Assembly: GCA_009693705.1 (NCBI GenBank)
Contig: SHWS01000011.1
Coordinates: forward strand, 1-45,252
Source of the DNA: Pelagibacteraceae bacterium
GTDB taxonomy: Bacteria > Pseudomonadota > Alphaproteobacteria > Pelagibacterales > Pelagibacteraceae
DNA: 45,252 bases
Direction: 5' to 3'
The translations under genes and the position numbers were made by a program. This document shows, piece after piece, positions 32,874 through 41,178 of the stretch. Position 1 is the stretch's first letter, and every line of letters starts with the position of its first letter. Below the pieces are notes generated by a model, which saw only the letters and a program-made list of their open reading frames with translations, was not told the origin of the DNA and made no database searches.

Positions 32874-33635
32874 ATGAAAGTAAAATATTTTGATCTAGAA
32901 AATAAAAGAGTTTTTATTACCGGAGGTGGATCTGGTATAGGAGCTTCTATTGTTGAGCATTTTTGTGAACAAGGCTCAGAAGTATATTTTATTGATATTA
33001 ACGAAATAGAGTCTAAAAAATTAATTGATGATTTAAAAAATAAAAATTACCTTGTACCATCTTTTATAAAATGTGATCTTTTAAATATAAAGCAGCTGCA
33101 AAAAACTATTGCTGATATTATTAATCAAAAAGGACCTATTAATATTTTAATTAATAATGCTGCAAATGACACAAGACACAATATAGATGATGTTACAGAG
33201 GAATATTGGAATGAAAGAATTAATGTAAATTTAAGACATTTTTTCTTTACGGTCCAATCAGTTAAAAAATCAATGATAGAAAATGGAGGAGGATCAATTA
33301 TTAACATGGGCTCAACATCATGGATGGTTGGTCAAGGTGGAATGGCGGCCTATACAGCGGCAAAATCGGGAGTTGTTGGTTTATCCAGATCATTTGCGAG
33401 AGATCTAGGCGAGTTTAATATTAGAGTAAACTCGGTAGTGCCAGGCTGGGTAATGACCCAAAGACAAATAGATTTATGGTTGAACGATGAGTCGGAAAAA
33501 GAATTAATGAAAAGACAATGTTTGAAAGAAAAATTAATGCCCGCTGAGATTGCTCAAGCAGTTTTATTTTTTTCATCAGAACAATCATCAGGATGTACCA
33601 ATCAATCTTATATTGTTGATAAAGGTTGGTTTTAA
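32874..33635 (+). CDS. SDR-family aldose dehydrogenase (D-xylose 1-dehydrogenase-like)
   Basis: Likely oxidises an aldopentose or hexose to its lactone. FITGGGSGIGASIVEHF near 15-30 binds NAD, NNAANDTRH near 97 and GSTSWMVGQGGMAAYTAAKSG hold the catalytic Ser, Tyr and Lys. The strongest subgroup mark is RVNSVVPGWVMTQRQIDLWL with a later RQCLKEKLMPAEIA, the wording of Caulobacter-type xylose dehydrogenases and related galactose dehydrogenases. Length 253 is normal. It is followed eight bases later by the broken aldose epimerase, a natural partner that supplies the right anomer. Confidence 0.9.
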   Translation: MKVKYFDLENKRVFITGGGSGIGASIVEHFCEQGSEVYFIDINEIESKKLIDDLKNKNYLVPSFIKCDLLNIKQLQKTIADIINQKGPINILINNAANDTRHNIDDVTEEYWNERINVNLRHFFFTVQSVKKSMIENGGGSIINMGSTSWMVGQGGMAAYTAAKSGVVGLSRSFARDLGEFNIRVNSVVPGWVMTQRQIDLWLNDESEKELMKRQCLKEKLMPAEIAQAVLFFSSEQSSGCTNQSYIVDKGWF

Positions 33636-33643
33636 TAAACTCT

Positions 33644-34628
33644 GTGAAAATAAAGAGTTCGATAATAGAAAATAATTTTTTAAGGATAAAAACAATTAAT
33701 GTTGGTGCAAGTCTTTTCGAGATTCTTCATAAAAAAAAAAAAAAATAATTTAATTTTAAATTTAGGGTCAACAAAGAATTATAAAAATAAAAATTTATAT
33801 GTTGGGGCTACCTGTGGAAGATATGCGGGTAGAATTTCGAATTCTAAATTTAAAATTAAAAAAAATGTTTATTATCTTAACAAAAATGAAAATAAAAATA
33901 TTCTTCATGGCGGCAAAAAAGGATTTGATAGATTTATTTGGGAAAAAAAATCTCATAGTAAAAAAAAAATAGTCTATCAATTATTTTCTAAGCATTTAGA
34001 TCAAGGTTTTCCAGGCAATTTAAATGTTATGTGCACTTATGAGTTAAGAAATAAAAATTTAATAATAAAATATAATTATTCTTCAGATAAATATACTCAT
34101 GTAAATTTGACCAATCATTGCTACTGGAACTTTAATTTAATAAAAAAAAAAAATATTTTCAATCATGATTTAAAAATTAATTCGACACAATATCTAGAAG
34201 TAGACCAAACATTAATTCCCACAGGAAAAATAAAAAAAACAAATAAAACAGTAAATGATTTTAAAAATTTTTTTAACTTAGGAAAAAAAATAAATTTAAT
34301 AAAAAAAAAAAAAATTAAAAAAATTTCAAATACGATAAATCAATCAGGATTTGATTTAACTTATGTGGTTAAAAAAAATCCTAGAAATTATGTTGCGTCA
34401 TTGAGAAATAATAATAATGATATCAAGATAGATATTTTTTCAGATTTGCCTGGGGTTCAATTATATACAAGTCAAGGTCTTCGTTATAAAAAAAAATTAT
34501 ATCCTTATCAGGGGATTTGTTTAGAGACTCAATTCTTTCCAGATGCTCCTAATAATAAAAATTTTCCAACAACTTTAATTATACCAAACAAAAATTATAC
34601 TTGTTTTACTAGATTTAAAATTAATTAG
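33644..34628 (+). pseudogene. galM: Aldose 1-epimerase (GalM), split by a 15-A homopolymer frameshift
   Basis: Anomerisation of aldoses. The downstream frame (from about 33732 to the stop at 34626-34628) has YVGATCGRYAGRIS, NILHGGKKGFDRFIW, the active-site His in NLTNHCYWNFN, and LETQFFPDAPN with the base Glu, so the GalM body is intact. The N-terminal strand lies in another frame: from a GTG at 33644, eight bases after the SDR stop, it reads VKIKSSII ... INVGASLFEILH and then enters a run of 15 A (33731-33745) that leads to a stop. Removing one A joins both halves into a ~327-residue protein with the normal family N-terminus. It is a recent frameshift, a phase-variable or slippage-rescued gene, or a sequencing error. 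Very Lys/Asn-rich. Confidence 0.85.
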
Positions 34629-34680
34629 TATAATTGATACAAAATTAAGGATTTAAATAATTGCTTAATATATTAATCCA

Positions 34681-34863
34681 TTAATCACCAAGGCCATCTA
34701 TTGCTTTTGGATGATATATTGCCTGCTGTTCTTTTTCTGTTTTTTTTTGAAATTTTTTAAGCTCTATTTGGTAATCATCTTCAGTTAAATCATGCCAACC
34801 CAAACATCTACCCACTGGTGATCGGCCACATGAGCAACTACTTTTTTGTTTAATCTGAGTCAT
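34681..34863 (-). CDS. Small Cys-rich protein, CDGSH-like
   Basis: A 60-residue protein on the strand opposite its neighbours. SCSCGRSPVGRCLGWH (about 9-24) gives Cys-x-Cys-x7-Cys-x3-His, one residue shorter than the C-x-C-x8-C-x3-H iron-sulfur motif of CDGSH proteins and with CLGWH in place of CDGSH. The rest is charged and helical (DLTEDDYQIELKKFQKK). It ends convergently 52 bases from galM. I do not recognise a named family. Codon use and the motif make a real gene likely; an iron-sulfur or zinc role is only suggested. Confidence 0.55.
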   Translation of the reverse strand: MTQIKQKSSCSCGRSPVGRCLGWHDLTEDDYQIELKKFQKKTEKEQQAIYHPKAIDGLGD

Positions 34864-34943
34864 TTTTTTTAATAATCTAAAAATATTAAATTATTCTAAC
34901 AATGTCTACTTTTTAAAAAATTGTTAATCTGATTTTATAATTA

Positions 34944-35078
34944 ATGAATATTCTTGATAATAAAAATCAATGTAATTTAAATATCAAAAAAATTTTAATA
35001 ATTATATTTGTATCTTTAATCATATTTACTATTAGTTTTTTAAAAGATAAAATTTTATATAATAAAGTTTTTAAATAA
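34944..35078 (+). CDS. Small single-pass membrane protein, 44 residues
   Basis: An ATG-started frame of 44 codons just upstream of the monooxygenase gene, ending 15 bases before its ATG. A polar start (NILDNKNQCNL) is followed by one clear hydrophobic helix (IKKILIIIFVSLIIFTISFL, about 14-34) and a short basic tail, the layout of a small inner-membrane protein. No Shine-Dalgarno is visible, and no family is recognised. In such A/T-rich DNA, chance hydrophobic frames occur, so support is modest. Confidence 0.35.
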   Translation: MNILDNKNQCNLNIKKILIIIFVSLIIFTISFLKDKILYNKVFK

Positions 35079-35093
35079 ATAATTGTAATTAAA

Positions 35094-36335
35094 ATGAAAA
35101 TTGAAAAAATAAATACAATCATAGTTGGTGGCGGACAAGCAGGTCTTGCAATGAGCGAACATTTATCTAATCATAAAGTTGAGCACCTGATTTATGAAAA
35201 AAATCGGATCGTTGAAAGTTGGCGAACTTCCAGATGGGACTCTTTGGTTGCTAATGGTCCAGCATGGCATGATCGTTTTCCGAGTTTAGATTTTGATAAT
35301 CATACATCTAATTATTTTGCTCATAAAGATACTGTTGTTTCTTATTTTGAAAAATTTGCAAAAAAGATTAAAGCACCAATTAAGTGCAATACAAATGTTG
35401 AAGAAGTTACTCAAAATAAAAATATTCAAAAATACCTGATCAAAACATCGCAAGGTATGATTGAAGCTAATAATATTGTAGTTGCAACTGGTGCTTTTCA
35501 AAAACCAGTTTTTCCCTCAATTGTTCCAAATGATATAGGTATTACTCAAATCCATTCCCAATATTATAAAAATCCTCAGCAACTTGAAGAAGGATCTGTT
35601 TTGGTTGTTGGATCTGGTTCCTCAGGATCTCAAATTGCCCAGGAAATTATGCTGTCTGGAAAAAAAGTTTTTTTATCTATAGGTCCACACAATAGACCTC
35701 CAAGAAGATATCGAGAAAAAGATAATGTTTGGTGGTTTGGCGTTTTAGGAATTTGGCAAAAAAAAACTCCAGATCCTAATGTCCAACATGTGACGATTGC
35801 CGTTAGTGGATATAATGGTGGCAAAACTATTGATTTTAGAAAATTTGCAAAACAAGGATTAACTTTAGTTGGTTTAACTTCAAAATGTGAAAAAGGTAAA
35901 TTATTTTTCAATAATGATTTAAAATATAATTTGGATAACGGAGATAAAAGTTATTTATCTGTTTTAGATCAAGCTGATGAATATATTAAAAAAAATAATC
36001 TAAATTTTCCTGAGGAACCTGATGCAAGAACTATCGAGTCAGACCCTGATTGTGTAATTAATCCAATATTAGAAATAGATTTTAAAAAAGAAAATATAAA
36101 AACAATAATTTGGGCCACAGGCTATCAGTATGATTTCAGTTGGCTGAAAGTAGATACTTTTGACCAAACTGGAAAACCTGAACATTTAAATGGTGTTGCA
36201 AAAGTTAATGGCATATATTTTATAGGGTTACCATGGTTATCTAACAGAGGGTCATCTTTTATTTGGGGTGTTTGGCAGGATGCCAAATATTTAGCTGAAC
36301 AAATTGAAAAAAAAAACGATAATATAATTAATTAA
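35094..36335 (+). CDS. FAD/NADPH-dependent flavin monooxygenase (FMO/CzcO-like)
   Basis: Probable N- or C-hydroxylating or Baeyer-Villiger-type oxygenase. FAD site VGGGQAGLAMSEHL near 12-25, NADPH site VVGSGSSGSQIAQEI near 167-181, an FMO-like segment ITQIHSQYYKNP between them, and WATGYQYDFSWL near the C-terminus, the ATG motif of this group. Length 413 is normal. First of four tightly packed plus-strand genes with RidA (14-base gap), DUF1028 and an M20 amidohydrolase. The set suggests oxidation of a nitrogen compound, deamination of an imine intermediate and hydrolysis of an amide. The substrate is unknown. Too distant in context to call trimethylamine monooxygenase. Confidence 0.88.
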   Translation: MKIEKINTIIVGGGQAGLAMSEHLSNHKVEHLIYEKNRIVESWRTSRWDSLVANGPAWHDRFPSLDFDNHTSNYFAHKDTVVSYFEKFAKKIKAPIKCNTNVEEVTQNKNIQKYLIKTSQGMIEANNIVVATGAFQKPVFPSIVPNDIGITQIHSQYYKNPQQLEEGSVLVVGSGSSGSQIAQEIMLSGKKVFLSIGPHNRPPRRYREKDNVWWFGVLGIWQKKTPDPNVQHVTIAVSGYNGGKTIDFRKFAKQGLTLVGLTSKCEKGKLFFNNDLKYNLDNGDKSYLSVLDQADEYIKKNNLNFPEEPDARTIESDPDCVINPILEIDFKKENIKTIIWATGYQYDFSWLKVDTFDQTGKPEHLNGVAKVNGIYFIGLPWLSNRGSSFIWGVWQDAKYLAEQIEKKNDNIIN

Positions 36336-36349
36336 AAATTTGAAATTAG

Positions 36350-36766
36350 ATGGTTCACAAAAGAATTAGAAAATTTAATACTAAAGATACTTATCCAGAG
36401 CAGAAACTGAATAATGATCTATGCCAAGCTGTAGTGACAGAGGGTGGTAAAACAGTGTGGTTGAGAGGTCAATGTCCTCAAAATTTAGACGATGGGGTAA
36501 ATATTGAAAGTAGTGACCCAGCCGAACAAACTCACAAAGTAATGCAAAACATTAAACAACTTATCGAGGAAGCTGGAGGATCAATGAGTCATTTAGTAAA
36601 GATAGTGGTTTATATCACTGATATAAAAAATCGAGAGGCAATTTACAGAGTTATCGGACAATATGTAAAGGATGTTTATCCTGTCTCAACAGGGTTAGTC
36701 GTTGAACGTTTGGCAAGACCAGAATGGTTAGTTGAAATTGATGCAACAGCAGTAATTCCAAAATGA
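36350..36766 (+). CDS. RidA/YjgF/YER057c-family protein
   Basis: RidA-family enzymes hydrolyse reactive enamines and imines or related nitrogen intermediates; members inside catabolic operons often have specific deaminase or carbamate-hydrolase roles. Seen: QAVVTEGGKTVWLRGQCPQN near 25-45, the middle helix with EEAGGSMSHLVKIVVYITD and the VERLARPEWLVEIDATAV end. The Arg of archetypal RidA appears here as VERLARPEW, so the usual P-R-xxVEV pattern is varied. Length 138 is normal. Its stop overlaps the DUF1028 start by four bases (ATGA), a sign of coupled expression. Confidence 0.9.
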   Translation: MVHKRIRKFNTKDTYPEQKLNNDLCQAVVTEGGKTVWLRGQCPQNLDDGVNIESSDPAEQTHKVMQNIKQLIEEAGGSMSHLVKIVVYITDIKNREAIYRVIGQYVKDVYPVSTGLVVERLARPEWLVEIDATAVIPK

Positions 36767-37440
36767 CTTTTTCATTAATTGGAAGGTGTGAAAAAACCAA
36801 CATGTTTGGAGTTGCAATCTCATCATCCAGTATTAGTGTTGCAAGTCGATGTCCTTGGGTGAGAGCTGGTATTGGCGCTGCTGCAACGCAAAATATTACA
36901 AATCCTAGTTTAGGAAATCTTATGTTAGATTATTTAGAAAAAGGTTTAACTGCTAACGAGGTTATTAATAAAATTGTTAAAAATGAAAAATATATTGAAT
37001 ATCGACAATTAATTTTAATTGATAAAAAAGGTAATACTGCAGAATATTCTGGATCTAAAGTTTTAGGCAAACACAGTCTAGAAAAAGGACTAAACTGTAT
37101 TGCTGCAGGAAACATGCTTAAATCAACAAAAATACCAAAAGCTATGATTGATAACTTTTTAAAAAATTCACATTTACACCTTGCAGAACGACTAATGATC
37201 GGACTTAAAGCAGGATTAGAAGCTGGTGGAGAAGAGGGACCTGTACATTCTGCGGGAATCAAAGTAGCAGATAATACCTCTTGGCCACTTGTTGATTTAA
37301 GAATTGATTGGTCGGACAATCAGTCTATAGATGAACTTTATAAATTATGGAAAGCATTTGAACCTCAAATGAAAGATTATAAGTCAAGAGCATTAAATCC
37401 TTCAGAAGCACCAAGCTATGGTGTTGCAGGTGATTTATAA
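36763..37440 (+). CDS. DUF1028 family protein (Ntn-hydrolase-like)
   Basis: Function unknown; the family is thought to have an N-terminal-nucleophile hydrolase-like fold. The start MTFSLIGRCEKTNMFGVAISSSSISVASRCPWVRAG, then IGAAATQNITNP, GNTAEYSGSKV, CIAAGNML and GLKAGLEAGGEEGPVHSAGIKV are the typical blocks. Length 225 is normal. It sits between RidA (4-base overlap) and an M20 deacylase (6-base gap). If Thr2 or Ser4 were freed it could serve as nucleophile, but no propeptide is seen. By position it likely hydrolyses an amide or peptide-like bond in the same pathway. Confidence 0.9.
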   Translation: MTFSLIGRCEKTNMFGVAISSSSISVASRCPWVRAGIGAAATQNITNPSLGNLMLDYLEKGLTANEVINKIVKNEKYIEYRQLILIDKKGNTAEYSGSKVLGKHSLEKGLNCIAAGNMLKSTKIPKAMIDNFLKNSHLHLAERLMIGLKAGLEAGGEEGPVHSAGIKVADNTSWPLVDLRIDWSDNQSIDELYKLWKAFEPQMKDYKSRALNPSEAPSYGVAGDL

Positions 37441-37446
37441 AAATTT

Positions 37447-38601
37447 ATGATTGAAAAAAACTCTCTAGATTTACTAAAGGCTTTAATAGGTTTTGATACC
37501 ACCAGTTTCAAATCAAATTTAAATCTAATTAAATATATTGAAAATTATTTAAACCAATACAAAATTAAATCTGAATTGGTCTATAATGACACTAAAACTA
37601 AGGCTAATTTATTTGCAACCATAGGACCTAATACAGATGGTGGAATTGTCCTTTCTGGTCACACTGATGTTGTACCAGTTACAAATCAATTATGGAACAG
37701 TGATCCTTTTCAATTAACAGAAAAAGATGAAAAACTATATGGTAGAGGCACATCCGATATGAAAAGTTTTATTGCTTTAGTATTAAGTCGCGTGCCTAAA
37801 TTAGTTGAAAAAAAATTATCAAAGCCTATTCATTTTGCCTTTTCTTACGATGAGGAAATAGGATGCGTAGGAGTTCATGGCTTACTTGATTTAATTGATC
37901 AAAAATCGTTAAAACCTGAATTTTGTATTATAGGAGAGCCCACAAGCATGGAAGTAGTAATAGGCCATAAAGGAAAACACTCATATAACGTTAAGGTTAA
38001 CGGACTATCATGCCATTCAGGACAGGCTCCTTTGGGGGTTAATGCCATTAATTATGCTTCAAAACTAATTGCTTATATAGATGAATTAAATAATGAAAAA
38101 TCAATCAAAGGTCCTTTCGATCAAGATTATGAAGTTCCCTACACAACACTTCATACTGGTTTAATTAAAGGGGGAACCATTTTAAACATAGTGCCTAATT
38201 TGTGTGAATTTGAATACGAAATAAGAAATATAAAAGAGGACGATCCTAATGTTTTGGCAAATAGAATTAAAGATTATGCTGACGAAAAATTGACTGTGAA
38301 TATGCATAAAATCTCTTCTAAAACTGGAATTGAAATTAATGAAATAATTAATTATCCTGGCCTTGATATTAGTCCAGAAATTGAACCTGTAAAAAAAATT
38401 AAAAAGCTTTTAAATAACCACAAACATAAAAAAGTTGTTTATGGATCAGAAGGTGGTTTATTTAAAAATAGATTTAATATTCCAACAATTGTTTGTGGGC
38501 CAGGAAGCATTGATCAAGCACACAAACCCAATGAATTTGTAAGTATTGAACAAATTAAAAAGTGTAGTGTTTTTTTAGATAACCTAATCAGCAATTTTTA
38601 A
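37447..38601 (+). CDS. M20-family metallohydrolase (ArgE/DapE-like deacylase)
   Basis: Di-zinc amidohydrolase removing an acyl group from an amino acid or similar amine. LSGHTDVVPV, LYGRGTSDMKSF, SYDEEIGCVGVHG and the late GPGSIDQAHKPNEFV supply the metal ligands and the catalytic Glu; IGEPTSMEVVIGHKGK is typical of acetylornithine deacetylase. Length 384 is normal. It closes the monooxygenase-RidA-DUF1028 cassette. Because no arginine-synthesis genes are near, a catabolic N-acyl substrate is more likely than acetylornithine. Confidence 0.9.
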   Translation: MIEKNSLDLLKALIGFDTTSFKSNLNLIKYIENYLNQYKIKSELVYNDTKTKANLFATIGPNTDGGIVLSGHTDVVPVTNQLWNSDPFQLTEKDEKLYGRGTSDMKSFIALVLSRVPKLVEKKLSKPIHFAFSYDEEIGCVGVHGLLDLIDQKSLKPEFCIIGEPTSMEVVIGHKGKHSYNVKVNGLSCHSGQAPLGVNAINYASKLIAYIDELNNEKSIKGPFDQDYEVPYTTLHTGLIKGGTILNIVPNLCEFEYEIRNIKEDDPNVLANRIKDYADEKLTVNMHKISSKTGIEINEIINYPGLDISPEIEPVKKIKKLLNNHKHKKVVYGSEGGLFKNRFNIPTIVCGPGSIDQAHKPNEFVSIEQIKKCSVFLDNLISNF

Positions 38602-38644
38602 TAATACTGTTTGCTAAATTGAAAAAGTAATTTATAACTGTTTT

Positions 38645-38707
38645 AAGGGGTGTCATTATAGACTGAGATTATACCCTAAGAACCTGTCCGGTAATTCAGA
38701 AAGGGAG
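38645..38707 (+). promoter_or_regulatory. TPP-type (THI-box) riboswitch upstream of the symporter
   Basis: The THI-box blocks occur in order: GGGGTG near 38647, CTGAGA at 38663-38668, ATACCC near 38671, GAACCTG near 38680, CCGGTAAT and finally AAGGGA near 38701. The variable P3 arm is almost absent. The 3' AGGGAG also works as the Shine-Dalgarno four bases before the ATG at 38712, so ligand binding probably hides the ribosome site. SAR11 genomes are known to carry such switches upstream of thiV. Confidence 0.92.
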
Positions 38708-38711
38708 CATA

Positions 38712-40154
38712 ATGAATAAAACATACTTTATTAATCAATCCACATCTATAACATTAATAATTATTGTTAGTTTAATTTTCACATTTTTGGGTATTTATTA
38801 TTCAAAAAAATATCCTGGACTAAATAATTATTTAACCGCCAATAGAAATATTGGCTTTTTTTCATTAACAAATAGTTTGGTTGCATCCGCATTAGGTGCT
38901 TGGATTTTATTCGGTCCACCATCAGCAGCCACATGGGGAGGTATTGGTGCTGTTATTGGATATGCTTTAGGCACTGCTTTTCCTATGATTTTACTAATTT
39001 TTTTAGGAAAAAAAATTAGGAATGAATTTCCTAAAGGATCAACTTTAATTGAATTTATGAGAAAAAAATTCGGAAAAAGTTTATTTAAACTTATTCTTTT
39101 TATGTCAATTTTTTATATGTCTATTTTTTTATGTGCCGAGATTACAGCGGTTGCATTGCTCATTAATTTTATTTCTGGAACTAAACTTTGGATTACAGCA
39201 TTAGTTGTTCTGTTATCAACTTTAACCTATACATTGTATGGAGGTTTGAAGGCCTCGATTTTTACTGACAATATTCAAATGATTGTTATGGCTATTCTTT
39301 TGGTTATTTCGATCTCATATTTAATTTCATTTACTGATAACCAATTTTCATTTTCATTTATAAATGAAAAAAATTCTTATTTATTAAGTAGCAACTACAT
39401 TCCAAACTATACCTCAGGACTAACCTTTTTTATTGCTGTTGCTGCTACTAATTTATTTCATCAGGGAAATTGGCAAAGAGTTTATGCTGCAAAAGATTAT
39501 CAAACTTTAAAAAAAAGTCTAATTTTTTCATTCTTTATTATAATACCAATTATTTTTTTTATGGGTTTTTCAGGTTTAGTTGCAATTTCGTTAGATCCAA
39601 AAATTTCACCTGATCTTGCCTTTTTCTCATTACTGTTAAAAGATCAAACAGAGCTTTTATCACTAATAGTTATGATCTTAGGTTTAACTCTAACAATTTC
39701 AACAGTCGATACTTTAATTAATGCAATTTCAAGTTTGATTGTTGTGGACGGTTCAGCAACCTTTAACTTAACAAAAAAAATCAACAATTTAAAATTATCT
39801 AAATACATAATAATAATTTTATCGATAATTATTTTTTTTATCGCTTCGAAGGGTTTTAGTATTTTATATTTATTTTTATTAGCTGATTTGTTTTGCTGCG
39901 CATTTGTTTTGACTGTTTTTTATAGTTTTTATAATAAAGCGCTAAATGAAAAAATTGCCTATATTTCAATAAGTGTAGGTTTAATTGCTGGGTTTTTATT
40001 ATTTCCTTCACCTGATTTTTCAAAAAGTTTACTAGTTGGAATTTTAATCCCAAAAGAAATATTTCCGCCAATTGTTAGTCAGTCTTTATTATTTTTATCA
40101 TTTATGGTTGCGACTTTTTTGCCCATAACAATATTCAAAATTAAAAAAAATTAA
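38712..40154 (+). CDS. thiV: Sodium:solute symporter, probable thiamin-precursor (HMP) transporter ThiV
   Basis: Na+-coupled importer of the SSS family with about 13 hydrophobic segments over 480 residues. SLVASALGAWILFGPPSAATWGGIGAVIGYALG near 50-85 and TYTLYGGLKASIFTDNIQMIVM near 170 are family landmarks, and NLFHQGNWQRVYAAKD near 250 the SSS cytoplasmic loop. A TPP-type riboswitch directly in front ties it to thiamin. In SAR11 the like-placed thiV is reported as the candidate carrier of the pyrimidine precursor HMP. This would feed ThDP enzymes such as IolD here. The ligand could also be thiamin itself. Confidence 0.88.
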   Translation: MNKTYFINQSTSITLIIIVSLIFTFLGIYYSKKYPGLNNYLTANRNIGFFSLTNSLVASALGAWILFGPPSAATWGGIGAVIGYALGTAFPMILLIFLGKKIRNEFPKGSTLIEFMRKKFGKSLFKLILFMSIFYMSIFLCAEITAVALLINFISGTKLWITALVVLLSTLTYTLYGGLKASIFTDNIQMIVMAILLVISISYLISFTDNQFSFSFINEKNSYLLSSNYIPNYTSGLTFFIAVAATNLFHQGNWQRVYAAKDYQTLKKSLIFSFFIIIPIIFFMGFSGLVAISLDPKISPDLAFFSLLLKDQTELLSLIVMILGLTLTISTVDTLINAISSLIVVDGSATFNLTKKINNLKLSKYIIIILSIIIFFIASKGFSILYLFLLADLFCCAFVLTVFYSFYNKALNEKIAYISISVGLIAGFLLFPSPDFSKSLLVGILIPKEIFPPIVSQSLLFLSFMVATFLPITIFKIKKN

Positions 40155-40242
40155 AATTTAAAAATTTTATTAGATTAAATAGTCATATCTCTATATGTTC
40201 ATTGCAATATATTAAATAAGACCTATAATTTTAATATACATC

Positions 40243-41178
40243 ATGTCGGAAAATCAAATTATTATAACAAACCTATCTAAAAAATATGATAATGGCTTTA
40301 ATGCATTGAAGAATATTAACCTTACAATTAAAAAAAGTGAAATTTTCGCAATGCTTGGCCCAAATGGCGCTGGTAAAACAACTTTGATTAATATTATTTG
40401 TGGAATTGTAACGCCCTCTGCGGGTAAAATTACTGTAGATGGCTTCGATATTATTATAGATTATCGTGAAACACGATCCAGAATTGGATTAGTTCCTCAA
40501 GAATTATTTTTAGAACAATTTGAAACAGTTTTTAATAATGTCACATACTCAAGAGGTCTTTATGGAAAAAAACCAAACCCTCAACATATTGAAAAAATAT
40601 TAAAACAGTTAAGTTTATGGGATAAAAAAGACTCAAGACTTCGTCAATTATCTGGGGGAATGAAGCGAAGAGTTTTAATTGCAAAAGCATTATCTCATGA
40701 ACCAACCATTTTATTTTTAGACGAACCAACAGCTGGCGTTGATGTAGAATTAAGGCAAGATATGTGGAAGGTTGTTGGTTTATTAAGAGAAATGGGTGTA
40801 ACTATAATTTTAACTACGCACTATATTGAAGAAGCTGAAGCAATAGCAGACAGAGTAGCTGTAATTAACCAAGGCGAAATCATTGTAATTGATGAAACTA
40901 AGGAATTGTTGAAGAAAATGGGACACAAAAAATTAACCGTAGAGTTTCAAAATGAAATTTTGGAAATTCCAAATCAACTTCAAAAGTATGAATTATCTTT
41001 GGGTAAAAACAGGATGTCAATTGAATATACATATAATGTTCAAGCAAAGCAAACTGGGATAACTAATTTGCTGCAAGATTTAAAAGATGCGGGATTAAAA
41101 CTTAAAGATTTAAAAACTGAACAAAATACTTTAGAAAAAATATTTGTTAGTTTAGTGAGAGAAAATAATGCAGTTTAA
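40243..41178 (+). CDS. yadG: ABC-2 transporter ATPase (YadG-like)
   Basis: Motor of an ABC-2-type exporter. Walker A GPNGAGKTT near 39-47, signature LSGGMKRRVLIAKAL, Walker B ILFLDEPTAGVD with the switch His in LTTHYIEEAE. A C-terminal ~90-residue extension beyond the ATPase core is usual for YadG/CcmA-like proteins. Length 311 is normal. Its last codons overlap the permease gene by 11 bases, so the two are translated together. An 88-base spacer with TATA-like sequence separates it from thiV, so it probably has its own promoter. Substrate unknown. Confidence 0.93.
   Translation: MSENQIIITNLSKKYDNGFNALKNINLTIKKSEIFAMLGPNGAGKTTLINIICGIVTPSAGKITVDGFDIIIDYRETRSRIGLVPQELFLEQFETVFNNVTYSRGLYGKKPNPQHIEKILKQLSLWDKKDSRLRQLSGGMKRRVLIAKALSHEPTILFLDEPTAGVDVELRQDMWKVVGLLREMGVTIILTTHYIEEAEAIADRVAVINQGEIIVIDETKELLKKMGHKKLTVEFQNEILEIPNQLQKYELSLGKNRMSIEYTYNVQAKQTGITNLLQDLKDAGLKLKDLKTEQNTLEKIFVSLVRENNAV

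Noticed and set aside
35094-36335. Trimethylamine monooxygenase (Tmm), common in SAR11
   Set aside because: The neighbours (RidA, DUF1028, M20) are not the Tmm/Tdm set and the motif wording is closer to CzcO-like flavoproteins.
36930-37319. Long minus-strand open frame of 129 codons over the DUF1028 gene
   Set aside because: It is antisense to a gene with clear family motifs and has no motif or plausible start of its own.
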